The notes beneath the pieces are model-generated. The model searched no databases. It was not told where the DNA came from and saw only the letters and a list, made by a program, of their open reading frames with translations. DNA of 64,000 nt, from positions 496,001 through 560,000 of the forward strand of contig CAVXFL010000020.1 in assembly GCA_963761015.1 (NCBI GenBank). The letters run 5' to 3'. Positions 8,000 through 16,593 of the stretch are shown here, piece by piece. Both the position numbers and the translations under genes were made by a program. Positions within the stretch are counted from its first letter, which is position 1. Every line of letters begins with the position of its first letter. This DNA is from CAVXFL01 sp963761015 (GTDB taxonomy: Bacteria > Pseudomonadota > Alphaproteobacteria > Acetobacterales > Acetobacteraceae).

Positions 8000-9957
8000 C
8001 TGTGTTCGCGGTCATGGGGCACACGGCCGAAATTTCGGCGATCTTTCAATAACTTGCGACAGGCGGATTCGGGGCGTGTGCCTAAGCCGCGGCGACCGCC
8101 TGGGGCGCCTCTTCGACAGCGAGGATCTGCTTAGGCACTGATATGCCTAAGGTTTTCAGCATCGCGGACAAATCGGCGGCGATTTTCGTCCGCTGAACGA
8201 TTGTCCGGCTCTCGCAGCGGTAGCGCACCGCCTTCAGAGTGCCGAGCGCATGGGCGATCCACGCCCAGGGAAGCTGGCAGCGGATCTCGGCGGCCCTTTG
8301 CATCTGCAGCGCCAACACGCAGAGCTTGACGTGGGCCTCGATCCGTCGCGGCGTCCAATGGAACATCGGCCGCACTTCAAGCCCGGTCTGCTTCATGCGA
8401 CGGAAGCAAGAACTCGATGATCCAGCCGCCTTTGTATCCCAGAGCGATATCCTCGGCCGACAGCGTGTCGTCGTTGCTGATCACCACGAACTTGCCGTCG
8501 AACTTCTCCGCCGCCTTGATCTTGGCGAAGTCCAGCTGCGGCCGACCGCGCCAATCCGCGCTCAGATAGCGGCAGAAGCGGCGCGAGGCCAGCAGCGCAC
8601 AGGCCGCCTTCGGGTGATCCTCCGCACGGTTGTCCAGCAAGGCCAGTTCGGCATCGAGTTCGCGCAGCAGCTGTGCACGGTGCTGGCGTTCGCGTTCCGC
8701 CTCGTGCGGATTGAGGCAGAGGACGTAGCGTTTGCGTCGCTCGCCATCGCCGACCCAGACCTCCTTGACCTGCAGGTTGTCGGCCACCTGTTTGTAGCGC
8801 CCCGGGCGGGTCAGCACTGCGGTCTCGATGTCCTTCACCTTGCGCATCGGCACCGCCAGGATGTAGCGGCCCAAGCCGCGGCTGAGTGCTGCAAGGTTGT
8901 CGGCCGAATACATCCCGGCATCGCCGACGAACAGGCAGCGTCCAAGCCGCCAGGCCCGCAAATCGTCCTTGATACGCGCGACTGTCGTCACATCCGCGGT
9001 GTCGCCGGGCAGCACCCAGGAGCGAACCGGCATGCCGTCGCGGGTCACCGCCAGTGCGATGATCACCTGCGGCTGGTTGTCGCGCCCTTCCTTGCTGCGG
9101 CCTCGCCGACGCAGCGGTGCGTAGAGGCGGCCGGCGAATTCCTGCTCGGTCTCGTCCGGCTCGTCGATCTCGAAATACGCCGTGGTGGTGTCGTAGAAGA
9201 TCAGATCGACATCGAGGCGGAACAGATCGGCGGTACGCAGGAACACGTCGCGCTCGATCTCATCGGACCAGACCGCCAGGAAGTCGAGGGCGCGGTAGCA
9301 CTGATCGACCGCGAGCCCGCTTGCATCAGGCAACCAGGCAATGTCGGGCAGCCAGCGCGCCGCACACGCCAGTTTGGAGATTGGATCGTCGAGACGATTG
9401 GCGGCCATGGCAAACAGCGCGGTCTCGTGCGGGGCGGTCAGCCCGGCGCGCGCAGCGCAGGCACGGATCGCGGCCCCGATGCCGAGTTCCTCCCACAGCG
9501 TACAGGGCGGCAAGCACGACGCCGAGTTCGAACACCCGCTCGATGTCGATCTCCGGAAGGCCGGGTACACTCTTTGCTGCACTGGTGCCCGCGCCACCAT
9601 CGAGCACGCGGTTGATGCTGTTCACCAGCCGTTCGAGCGCGGCTCGATCGAGCTGATCGGCGCGGCCGAAACTATGCACCACGCGCGCCTCTCGCCGCTT
9701 TGCGTCCGGGTTCCAGATACTCTCTGCGAGAGCGTAGTAGGCGACCGTCGAGCCGTCGCAATTCTGGCGCTGGGTAATCCGCAGATACATGCCCCACGGA
9801 TAGCGCAGCATACCGTTTCCTACAACAGTGCAATTGCCATGTCGTGTGCCTAACTATTTGAGCAGTCTGCTGCCAGATTGCCGATCGGAATCAAGTCATG
9901 TCAATGAGTTGAGCAGGCTGCGAACGACCTTGTATGCCCAATGACCGCGAACTCGGG
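8000..9957 (-). mobile_element. IS1634-like insertion sequence, 1,958 bp, nested in the IS3 orfA
   Basis: The ends are defined by imperfect inverted repeats of about 25 bases. Inward from 8000 the sequence is CTGTGTTCGCGGTCATGGGG. Inward on the other strand from 9957 it is CCCGAGTTCGCGGTCATTGG. Both share the core GTTCGCGGTCAT and then GGGCA. The flanks are a 6-bp direct repeat, CTCCAC, at 7994-7999 and 9958-9963. Removing the element plus one copy restores the IS3 orfA frame, which proves the insertion order. One IR has an extra base. The IS1634 family is known to make 5-6 bp duplications. Confidence 0.88.
8082..9811 (-). pseudogene. IS1634-family DDE transposase, two frameshifts
   Basis: Translation from 9811 begins with MYLRITQRQNCDGSTVAYYA, characteristic of IS1634-type transposases. 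The frame changes near 9500 and again near 8411, where one extra base separates KGGWIIE from SCFRRMKQTGLEVRPMFHW. DDE residues are visible as FYDTTTAYF, FVGDAGMYS and the Glu of KGGWIIE. The C-terminus PRRIEAHVKLCVLALQM is also typical. The full length would be about 575 residues. If the shifts are real the copy is inactive; if they are sequence errors it could be active. Confidence 0.85.
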
Positions 9958-10072
9958 CTCCACTGCGATCTTCGCCTTCAGCGCCGCATCGATCTTGCGT
10001 CGTGTTCGCTTCGTCATCTCCCGCTCCGTCTATCAGCGGAGCGGCCTCTCTCCAATCAAGCCACCGGTCCTG

Positions 10073-10714
10073 AATTCGGGGTATTCGAACCGCCCGTACA
10101 CGGCGCAGGGCAGGATGGGCTGGGGCTCCGAAGTGGGCTACAGCGGCCAGACTGGCTTCTCGAACAACTACGTGCCGAACGGCTATCGGAGCAACATGCC
10201 CGAGACCAGCCAGAACGGCCGGTTCACGCAGAACACCGGCAATCAGCCGTATAACGCCCAACAATTCAACCGGGGCCGGATGGAAAACCACGGCCAGAAT
10301 AATGCCCAGAATAACGCGATGACGGGCCAGGGCGAGATGGCCAATCACGGATGGCGCAGCTCGGCGAACGCGCCCTACACGACGCCGAGCAGCGCGAGTT
10401 GGGGAACGAAGGTCGGCTATAGCGGCCCGACCGGCTTCACCAACAGCTACGTGCCGAACGGCTACCAGAGCAACATGCCGGGCACGAGCCAGAACGGCCG
10501 GTTCAGCACCAACGCCGCCAACGCGCCGTTCAATGCCCACGGGCAGCAGGGCCGCAACTTCGACCGTGGCCCGAACTTTGCCGCGAACCAGTCGGCTTAT
10601 GGCAACGAGCAGAATTACGAGTCCGGCCGCGGCGCCCAGGCTGGCCTGCAGAACTACACGCAGGGCAGCAACTCGGGCAACGGCTTCACGAACATGACCG
10701 GCAACTCGGAGTAA
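10073..10714 (+). pseudogene. Paralogue C, 3' part (Asn/Gln/Gly-rich)
   Basis: The low-complexity reading resumes at NSGYSNRPYTAQGRMGWGSE and ends with TAA at 10712-10714. It contains a 93-residue internal duplication: VGYSGQTGFSNNYVPNGYRS and VGYSGPTGFTNSYVPNGYQS begin 279 bases apart. The open frame extends upstream to 9941, but that part is antisense IS3 orfA and not a real N-terminus. The HGWRSSAN motif here mirrors HGWRNSQN at the break in the 5' half, supporting the join. Confidence 0.75.
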
Positions 10715-10740
10715 GCTAGCCAAGCAATACCCGCGTTGGG

Positions 10741-10768
10741 AGCCGGGCCGCGAGCCCGGCTTTTTTTT
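10741..10768 (+). terminator. Rho-independent terminator after paralogue C
   Basis: AGCCGGGC (10741-10748) pairs with GCCCGGCT (10754-10761) and runs into eight Ts. A textbook terminator, 26 bases after the stop codon. Confidence 0.92.
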
Positions 10769-10867
10769 GTCCGGGATCGCGCCGTCGCTGCCCTTTACAG
10801 TTCAGCCGCCCGGGACAATTCCAGTCGGGCCGGACACAAGCGGCGCGAGCGACAGAGGAGCGGGACC

Positions 10868-11305
10868 ATGAGCGGATCCAATGGCGGCGAACACGATCCC
10901 ATGAAGCTGTTCCGGGATTTGAAGCTGCCCGCCCTGCCCGACATGGAATCGGTGTTGTCCACCTATCGGCGCAACATCGAGGTGATGTCGCAGGCCAATC
11001 GCGTGGCGCTCGAGGGCGCGCAGACCGTGGCGAAACGGCATATGGAAATCCTGCAGGAGATGATGTCGGAGCTGAGCGAGAACATGAAGGCGCTGACGGC
11101 CGTCGAATCGCCGCAGGCCAAGGCGGCGAAGCAGGCGGAACTCCTGAAGGGCGCCTATGAACGCGCGCTGGGACATACCAAGGAGCTCAGCGATCTGATC
11201 CAGAACGCCAACAAGGAGGCGCTGGGACTGCTCAATCAGCGCTTCATGGAGGCGATAGACGAGGTGAAGGCGCTGATGGAGAAGTCGTCGACCGAAAAAC
11301 CCTGA
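10868..11305 (+). CDS. Phasin-family protein (polyhydroxyalkanoate granule-associated)
   Basis: The start ATG 10868 has AGAGGAG upstream and gives 145 residues; longer in-frame versions would run back into the terminator. The protein is almost wholly helical. It starts with MKLFRDLKLPALPDMESVL and continues with STYRRNIEVMSQANRVALEG, the typical phasin_2 'AN+ALEGAQ' block. A long coiled-coil-like stretch follows (YERALGHTKELSDLIQNAN). Phasins coat PHA granules and control their size and number. No PHA synthase lies in the window. Single-gene transcription is likely. Confidence 0.88.
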   Translation: MSGSNGGEHDPMKLFRDLKLPALPDMESVLSTYRRNIEVMSQANRVALEGAQTVAKRHMEILQEMMSELSENMKALTAVESPQAKAAKQAELLKGAYERALGHTKELSDLIQNANKEALGLLNQRFMEAIDEVKALMEKSSTEKP

Positions 11306-11335
11306 GACCCGCGGCCGGCGCGGTCGCGCGGGCGA

Positions 11336-12670
11336 TCATACCGGCAGGCGGATGCGCGCGCGCAATCCGCCGAGCGGGCTTTCCTCGAGGACGATTTCGC
11401 CGCCGTGCGCGCGGACGATGTCGCGCGCGATCGTGAGGCCGAGCCCGGTGTGCCCCGGTGCCCCGCTTTCAAAGGGGCGGAACACGACCTCCCGCCGCTC
11501 GCTCGGGATCCCCGGGCCGTCGTCGTCCACCGTCACCTGGACCATGCGTCCGCCCTGCGCCAGCGCGCTCAGGGTAACGCGCTTGGCGTGGCGGCGGGCA
11601 TTGTCCACCAGATTGGTGACGGCGCGACGAACGGCATCGGGGCGCAGCAGCAGCGTCAACCCGAGCGGAGCGTCGAGCGCCACGTCGGCGCCGGCGCGCC
11701 GCGCACGATCCGCCACCTCCTCGAGCACGGCGGAGAGATCGACCTCCTGCGGCTGCTCGGTCCCCTCGCCGCGCGCGAAGGCCAGATAGCCGCCGATCAT
11801 GCGGTCCATCTCCTCCACGTCCGCCGTCATTTCGCCGATATCGTGGCGCAGTTCCTCGCGACGCGGCAGCATCGCGAGCGCGAGGCGCAGCCGGGTCAAC
11901 GGCGTGCGCAGGTCGTGCGATACGCCAGCCAGCATTTCCGTGCGCTGCGACAGGAAACGCCGGATTCGCTCCTGCATACGGTTGAAGGCGGTGGCAGCCT
12001 GGCGCACCTCGACCGCGCCCTCCGGTTTGATCGGCCCCTGGTCACGCCCCATCCCGAACGCCTCGGCCGCGGCGGCCAAACGGCGGATCGCCCGCACCTG
12101 AATGCGCATGAACAGCGCCGCGACGCCGAACAGCAGCAGCGCGGAGCCGACCAGCCAAGCCATGAACATATAGATCGGAGTCGCGTACAGCCGCTTGCGT
12201 GGCACCCGCACGTCGAGCACGCCGTCCCAGTATTGAATTTGCACCAGCACGTTTTGCGGATAGGTGATCCAGTCCATCCGGAAGGGCAGACCGACCTTTT
12301 GCTGAAGCGCCAGGGACAGGTCGTCGTCCATGGTCATCGGCCCCGGCATCGTCCGGCTTTTCATATTGGTCAGAAAGGCGTTCGCCTTGACGTCGAGGAC
12401 GAGATCGAACTCGTCGTGCGCGGTGCGCAGGACCCAGTCGCGGTCGGCGGCGCCCGGGTATCGACGGAGCAGGTCGAGCGTGTAGCCGATTTCGCCGGAG
12501 ACCGCGTTGGCCAGCCGGCGCGAGACCAGCTCAAGATGGCTGCCATAATAGATTTGCAGCGCAACCGCCTGCAGGATCAGCAGCGGCAGCAAAATGATCA
12601 GCAGGCTGCGGCCGAGCAGCGAACGGGGCAAAACCTTCTTGACCATTCGCGCGGGGGTCAGCCGCGGCAT
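11336..12670 (-). CDS. EnvZ-type sensor histidine kinase
   Basis: The product has 444 residues. Transmembrane segments at about 20-42 and 166-188 bracket a periplasmic sensor region of about 120 residues. A HAMP linker follows (RRLAAAAEAFGMGRD), then the H-box GVSHDLRTPLTRL with phospho-accepting His252. The ATPase domain has an N-box (NLVDNARRHA), DDDGPGIP and GHTGLGL. It is translated one base after the response-regulator stop, so the two form one operon. The layout is that of EnvZ-like kinases that signal to OmpR-type regulators. The stimulus is unknown. Confidence 0.93.
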   Translation of the reverse strand: MPRLTPARMVKKVLPRSLLGRSLLIILLPLLILQAVALQIYYGSHLELVSRRLANAVSGEIGYTLDLLRRYPGAADRDWVLRTAHDEFDLVLDVKANAFLTNMKSRTMPGPMTMDDDLSLALQQKVGLPFRMDWITYPQNVLVQIQYWDGVLDVRVPRKRLYATPIYMFMAWLVGSALLLFGVAALFMRIQVRAIRRLAAAAEAFGMGRDQGPIKPEGAVEVRQAATAFNRMQERIRRFLSQRTEMLAGVSHDLRTPLTRLRLALAMLPRREELRHDIGEMTADVEEMDRMIGGYLAFARGEGTEQPQEVDLSAVLEEVADRARRAGADVALDAPLGLTLLLRPDAVRRAVTNLVDNARRHAKRVTLSALAQGGRMVQVTVDDDGPGIPSERREVVFRPFESGAPGHTGLGLTIARDIVRAHGGEIVLEESPLGGLRARIRLPV

Positions 12671-12671
12671 C

Positions 12672-13361
12672 TCAGGCCCCGGGCCGCAGCACGTAGCCGC
12701 GGCCGCGCATGGTCAACAGGAAGCGCGGTTCGCGCGGGTCGGTCTCGATCTTGCGTCTGAGCCGGGTCACCTGCACATCGATCGCCCGTTCGCCGGCCTC
12801 GTCCATTCCCAGCGCGGCCACGAGGTCCTCGCGCGACAGCACTTCGTGCGGGCGGCGTGCCAGCGCGCCCAACAAGGCAGCCTCCCCGCCGGTGAGCCGG
12901 ATGGTCCGCTCGGGGCCGCGTAGCTCGCCGCGCTCGGGGTCGAACTGCGCCGCGCCGAGCTGGACCGGAGCGGCCGGGATCGGCGAGGGGGCGACCCGGC
13001 GCAGAATGGCGCGGATGCGCAGCACCAGTTCACTGGGCTCGAACGGCTTGGGCAGGTAATCGTCGGCCCCGGCCTCGAAGCCGGCGATCCGATCCTCCGG
13101 GCCGCCACGCGCGGTCAGCAGCAGGATCGGCAGGTCGAGCTGGTCGCGGCGCAGCGCCTCCACCAGGGACAGCCCGGATTCGCCGGGCATCATCACGTCG
13201 AGCACGATAAGATCGGGTTGCAGGAAGGCCAGTTTCTCGCGCGCCTCGGCGGCGTGTTCCGCGATCGTGACACGGAACCCTTGCTCGCCGAGGAAGCGCG
13301 AGAGCAGCCCGCGCAATCGGGCATCGTCGTCCACCACCAGAATATGCGCCGCCTCCGGCAT
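12672..13361 (-). CDS. OmpR/PetR-type response regulator
   Basis: I start at ATG 13361 (229 residues, MPEAAHILVVDDDARLRGLL) because it has GGGGAG upstream and the exact N-terminus of the family; the longer frame would overlap the MarR gene. The receiver domain has acidic pocket DDD 11-13, phospho-acceptor Asp55 in LIVLDVMMPG, Thr83 and Lys105. A winged-helix DNA-binding domain follows (LTGGEAALLGALARRPHEVL, then RAIDVQVTRLRRKIETDP). It lies in the operon MarR - regulator - kinase. Gene order and sequence resemble the petP-petR locus of Rhodobacter; that link is inference. Confidence 0.93.
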   Translation of the reverse strand: MPEAAHILVVDDDARLRGLLSRFLGEQGFRVTIAEHAAEAREKLAFLQPDLIVLDVMMPGESGLSLVEALRRDQLDLPILLLTARGGPEDRIAGFEAGADDYLPKPFEPSELVLRIRAILRRVAPSPIPAAPVQLGAAQFDPERGELRGPERTIRLTGGEAALLGALARRPHEVLSREDLVAALGMDEAGERAIDVQVTRLRRKIETDPREPRFLLTMRGRGYVLRPGA

Positions 13362-13389
13362 TCGCCGCTCCCCGCCGCCGATGCCGAGC

Positions 13390-14010
13390 CTAGCCCGGCC
13401 CGAAACGGCGGCGCTCACGTCCGCCATCCGCATGGGTCCCGCCCGCACGGGTGCCGGCCGCCTCCACCCGATCGACATAGGCGCGCGCGGCCTCGTCCAT
13501 GATGCCGCGCATCACCCGGCGAAAGCCGTCCACCGCCGGCCCGCCCGCCTCGCGGTAGGCGGCGACGAGGCGCTGCTTCTGCCGCTCGAACAGGCGCCGC
13601 TCCAGCGCCTCTCCCGCCGCCGTCAGGGTGAGCAGGCGTTGGCGCCGATCGGCGTGACCCTGGTCCTGGGCCACGTAGCCGCGCTCGACCAAGGCGGCCA
13701 GAACCCTTGCGAGGCTCTGCTTCGTGACGCGGAGGATGCCGAGGAGATCGCCGACCGGAATGCCGGGATTGCGGCCGATATAATGCAGTGCGCGGTGGTG
13801 CGCCCGGCCCAGGCCGAGTTCCTCCAGGAGCGCGTCCGCCGCGCCGGTGAAATCGCGATAGGCGAAGAACATGAGTTCCTGGGCCAGCCGGATTTCCTCC
13901 TCGCGCAGGAACAGCAGGTTGGAACCGGCAGGCGCCTTGGCGTCGGACGCCGCCGCGGCGAGCCGCGGGGCCTGGGGCGCAACAACCTTCGAATCGGGCA
14001 AGTCCGCCAT
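13390..14010 (-). CDS. MarR-family transcriptional regulator (PetP-like)
   Basis: The product has 206 residues. An N-terminal linker is followed by a winged helix-turn-helix core: LGLGRAHHRALHYIGRNPGI, then PVGDLLGILRVTKQSLARVL as the recognition region, and the wing DRRQRLLTLTAAGEALE. The Gly/Arg-rich tail is probably disordered. It is the first gene of a three-gene operon and ends 28 bases before the response regulator. Known context: in Rhodobacter a MarR-type petP precedes petR, and similar MarR/OmpR pairs occur across alphaproteobacteria. The ligand is unknown. Confidence 0.88.
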   Translation of the reverse strand: MADLPDSKVVAPQAPRLAAAASDAKAPAGSNLLFLREEEIRLAQELMFFAYRDFTGAADALLEELGLGRAHHRALHYIGRNPGIPVGDLLGILRVTKQSLARVLAALVERGYVAQDQGHADRRQRLLTLTAAGEALERRLFERQKQRLVAAYREAGGPAVDGFRRVMRGIMDEAARAYVDRVEAAGTRAGGTHADGGRERRRFGPG

Positions 14011-14115
14011 CCCCGGACCATCTCGGAGTCTTTGCCGTAACCAAGCGGGATTATAGCGTATCGGCCGGCTTGGGAATGGTCGGCGGGCATGGAGCCGGCA
14101 CGGAGCGCGACGCCC

Positions 14116-14295
14116 CTATTCTCGACGCCCCTGCTGCTTCTTCTCGGATAGCTCTCGCGCCTCGGCTTCCCGCTCGAGTTTGCGCCTCGCCTTCCGGTCT
14201 TCCTCGGTCGGGTAGGGCGGCATTTGCGGGGCGACTCCCGGCGGCACGGCATCGCCCGGATCGCGGTCGCCCCACCCGTGGTCGTCGCTCGGCAT
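14116..14295 (-). CDS. Small Lys/Arg/Glu-rich hypothetical protein
   Basis: The ATG at 14295 overlaps the TGA of the upstream dehydrogenase (TGATG arrangement), so translation is probably coupled. The 59-residue product starts MPSDDHGWGDRDPGDAVPPG, has a Pro-rich middle and ends in a charged helix (DRKARRKLEREAEARELSEK). I do not recognise a named family. The coupling to the upstream enzyme is the best evidence that it is real. Confidence 0.55.
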   Translation of the reverse strand: MPSDDHGWGDRDPGDAVPPGVAPQMPPYPTEEDRKARRKLEREAEARELSEKKQQGRRE

Positions 14296-15164
14296 CAGTC
14301 CAGGCCCGCCCGCCGCTGCGCCATGCGCGCCAACACGGCCCATTCCGCCTCGCCCTGACCGGTCGCCACCGCCGAGAGCAGGTTGTCGTGCGCCAAGCCG
14401 GCGAGCGGGAGCGGCATCTGGAATTGCTCGCCCGCCGCCAACGCCAGGCGCATGTCCTTGAGCCCGAGCCGGGCCGTGAACAGCGCCGGCAGGTATTCGC
14501 CCCGGGCGATCCGCCCGCCGTAATTGGCGTAGACCGGCGAGGCGAACACCGCGTTCACCACGGCCATGAAATCCTCAGTCCCGATCCCGGCCTTGCGCAT
14601 GAGGCCGCAGGCCTCGCCGACGCCCTCCATCATGGCGCCCAAGAGCATGTTGTTGGCGAGCTTCACCAAATTGGCTCGCCACGGCTCGGCGCCGAATTCG
14701 GTCACGCCCCGGCCGACCGCATCGAACAGCGCGCGCACCTTCGCGAGCGCCTGCTCCGCCCCGGCCGCCATGATCCACAGTCTCGCCTGCGCCGCGACAT
14801 CGGGCCGCCCGAGCACCGGCGCGGCCACGTAATCCCGGCCACGTTCCTGATGTTGCTTGGTCAGATGCTCGACCGCCGCGACGCCGATGGTGCTCATGGA
14901 AACGTGGACCGCGCCGGGCGCCAAGCCGTCGAGCAAGCCGCCGTCCACGACGGACTGCACGGCGTGGTCGTCAGCGAGCATGGTCATCACCGCCTCGGCG
15001 CCTTGCACCGCCTCGGCGATGCTGCGGGCGAGGCGAGGTTTGGCGTCGAAGGCGTCGAGCGGCTTGGGGCTGCGGTTCCAGACCGTCAGGTCGTGCCCGG
15101 CCTTGGCGACGTTCACCGCCATCGGCATGCCCATCGAGCCCAGTCCGAGGAAGGCGACTTTCAT
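14295..15164 (-). CDS. NAD(P)-dependent oxidoreductase, 3-hydroxyisobutyrate dehydrogenase superfamily
   Basis: The product has 289 residues. The GLGSMGMPMA Rossmann motif spans residues 7-16, and the segment with Lys168 and NN 171-172 (NLVKLANNMLLGAMMEGVGE) holds the usual catalytic lysine. The substrate loop reads AAPVLGRPDVAA instead of DAPVSGG, the form seen in the subgroup containing GLYR-type semialdehyde reductases and imine-reductase-like proteins. It is therefore not an orthologue of the 318-1211 enzyme. The substrate is unknown. It is cytoplasmic and is coupled to the small gene at 14116-14295. Confidence 0.85.
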   Translation of the reverse strand: MKVAFLGLGSMGMPMAVNVAKAGHDLTVWNRSPKPLDAFDAKPRLARSIAEAVQGAEAVMTMLADDHAVQSVVDGGLLDGLAPGAVHVSMSTIGVAAVEHLTKQHQERGRDYVAAPVLGRPDVAAQARLWIMAAGAEQALAKVRALFDAVGRGVTEFGAEPWRANLVKLANNMLLGAMMEGVGEACGLMRKAGIGTEDFMAVVNAVFASPVYANYGGRIARGEYLPALFTARLGLKDMRLALAAGEQFQMPLPLAGLAHDNLLSAVATGQGEAEWAVLARMAQRRAGLD

Positions 15165-15271
15165 GGCTGATCTCCTTGGCGGATGACCTCACAAGAGGAG
15201 AGAGAGAGCAGAGCGAAAGCCCGCTCCCTCCGGGACCGGGTTTGGGTGAGGGCTGGCGCGCCGACCTCTCC

Positions 15272-16471
15272 CTATTGCCGCATGCCGCCGCCGCGATTCC
15301 AGCCGCGACCGCCCTCGCCGTACATCACGTAGCCGTCATCCTGCACCGCGACCGTGTCTTCCAGCTTGATGAAGCCGCGGCGCGGATGCTGCAGCGTCGT
15401 CTCGATCGACAGCACCATGCCGGCCTCCAGCGGCCGGTCGGCGTCCTCCGCGGGATAGGGTACAGGGCCCTTACTGGTCAGGTGCGGCACCTCGTGGCTG
15501 ATCAGCCCCATGCCATGCGCCACGAACTCGATGTGCTTGTGGTTGGCCGCGCGGGACATGGCGCTTTCGGCCGCGGCATAGACGTCACGGCCCAGCACGC
15601 CGGCGCGGATCGGACGGAAGGCGGCCTGCTGCACCGAATCCACTTCGGCCAGCATGTCCGCGAGTTCGGCGTCCGGCTCGCCCAGGATCGCCATGCGGCA
15701 GATGTCGCCGATATAGCCGTGGTAATTGCCGCCGGAATCGAGGGAAAGAATGTCGCCGGCGTTCCAGGGCTGGTCGGACGGCGCGCGGTTCAGGCTGGTC
15801 CCGGCGGTGATCAGGCAATACTCGAAGGTCAGGCCGCGCGAGACCTCTTCGCGCCGCAGCGCCTCGACCAACTGCCGCTTCGTCGTGCCGGGGCCGTGGC
15901 TGCCGATGACCGCGAGCATGGAGCCGATCACGCGCTCCGACGCCTCGCGCAGCTTCTCCAACTCCTCCGGGCGCTTGCGGGCGCGCAGCCGTTCCAGCAC
16001 CCGCAGGGCGTCCACGATGCGCGCCTCCGGCAGTTCGCGTTGCAGCGCCGCGTGCGCATCGGCGGGCAGGAAGGCGGATTCGATGCCGATCCGCGCGGCC
16101 CCGAGCCCGATCTTGCGGATGTGCTCGGCCGCGAGCGCGACGGCGTCCTCGGTGCCCATGGCCGCCGTCCGCATCTCCGGCACCCAGAAATGGCGCACCT
16201 CCTTGTCGTACGCCTCCATCCGGCTGGCGAAATAGGCGGCGCGGTCGAGCCCGCCTTTCGGAATGACGAGCAAGGGCAGGTACCGGCTCTGCCCGATCGC
16301 GTCCATGTAGTCGAAGAAGAACGCGCGATAGCCGCCGAGCAAATACTGGACGTTGTGCTTGGAGGAGACCAGCAGCACGTCCATGCTGGCCTCGTCCATC
16401 AGCCGGTCCAGACGCGCGGCGTCGAACGGAAGGTCGGCCGCCGCGGGCCGATCCAAGATGGTGCTGGACAT
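15272..16471 (-). CDS. M24-family metallopeptidase (Xaa-Pro aminopeptidase/dipeptidase type)
   Basis: The product has 399 residues. The N-terminal creatinase-like domain (to about 165) is followed by a pita-bread catalytic domain. All five metal ligands are in place: Asp245 (LSLDSGG), Asp256 (IGDICR), His319 (FVAHGMG), Glu357 (SIETTL) and Glu371 (KLEDTV). The family cleaves the bond before or after proline in small peptides using two metal ions. No signal peptide. It stands alone, divergent from the PPC-domain gene. Some family members act on other amide substrates, so the peptide specificity is inference. Confidence 0.88.
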   Translation of the reverse strand: MSSTILDRPAAADLPFDAARLDRLMDEASMDVLLVSSKHNVQYLLGGYRAFFFDYMDAIGQSRYLPLLVIPKGGLDRAAYFASRMEAYDKEVRHFWVPEMRTAAMGTEDAVALAAEHIRKIGLGAARIGIESAFLPADAHAALQRELPEARIVDALRVLERLRARKRPEELEKLREASERVIGSMLAVIGSHGPGTTKRQLVEALRREEVSRGLTFEYCLITAGTSLNRAPSDQPWNAGDILSLDSGGNYHGYIGDICRMAILGEPDAELADMLAEVDSVQQAAFRPIRAGVLGRDVYAAAESAMSRAANHKHIEFVAHGMGLISHEVPHLTSKGPVPYPAEDADRPLEAGMVLSIETTLQHPRRGFIKLEDTVAVQDDGYVMYGEGGRGWNRGGGMRQ

Positions 16472-16593
16472 AGGGGCGTTCCTTCCCTTGCGGAGCGGGC
16501 CCGAATTGATCCCCCGGACCGGGCGCCGTCAACGCCGCCGCCCAGCCGGCGTTGACCTTTCCAGACATCAGCGACCGAGCGGGAGAGAAGCCA

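Larger units (their letters stand above)
7763..10017 (-). pseudogene. IS3-family orfA, interrupted by the IS1634-like element
   Basis: The first 20 codons (MTKRTRRKIDAALKAKIAVE) run from ATG 10017 to 9958. The frame continues after the inner element as VEALRETATVTDLAQRYGVH from 7999, then a helix-turn-helix segment (PNQIYAWKKQL) and a coiled-coil tail (EAQREREIEKLHAKIGQL) to 7763. The doubled GTGGAG codons at the joint are the target-site duplication of the inner element. Joined, the product is about 96 residues, normal for IS3 OrfA. The joined reading is my reconstruction. Confidence 0.85.
6732..10072 (-). mobile_element. Degenerate IS3-family element, itself split by an IS1634-like element
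   Basis: IS3-type orfA and orfB are read on the minus strand. orfA is in two pieces: codons 1-20 at 10017-9958, and the rest from 7999 down to 7763, with the second element between. Without the inner element the host IS would be about 1.38 kb, a normal IS3 size. The outer ends are only located to within about 15 bases, from where paralogue C's coding style stops (about 6731) and resumes (about 10073). I could not settle the terminal inverted repeats or target duplication. orfB is riddled with frameshifts, so the element is not autonomous. Confidence 0.8.

Noticed and set aside
9941..10072. Apparent N-terminus (MTANSGSTAIFAFSAAS) of the 3' part of paralogue C
   Set aside because: This stretch is the reverse strand of IS3 orfA codons and its upstream end, so the start is an artefact of the insertion.
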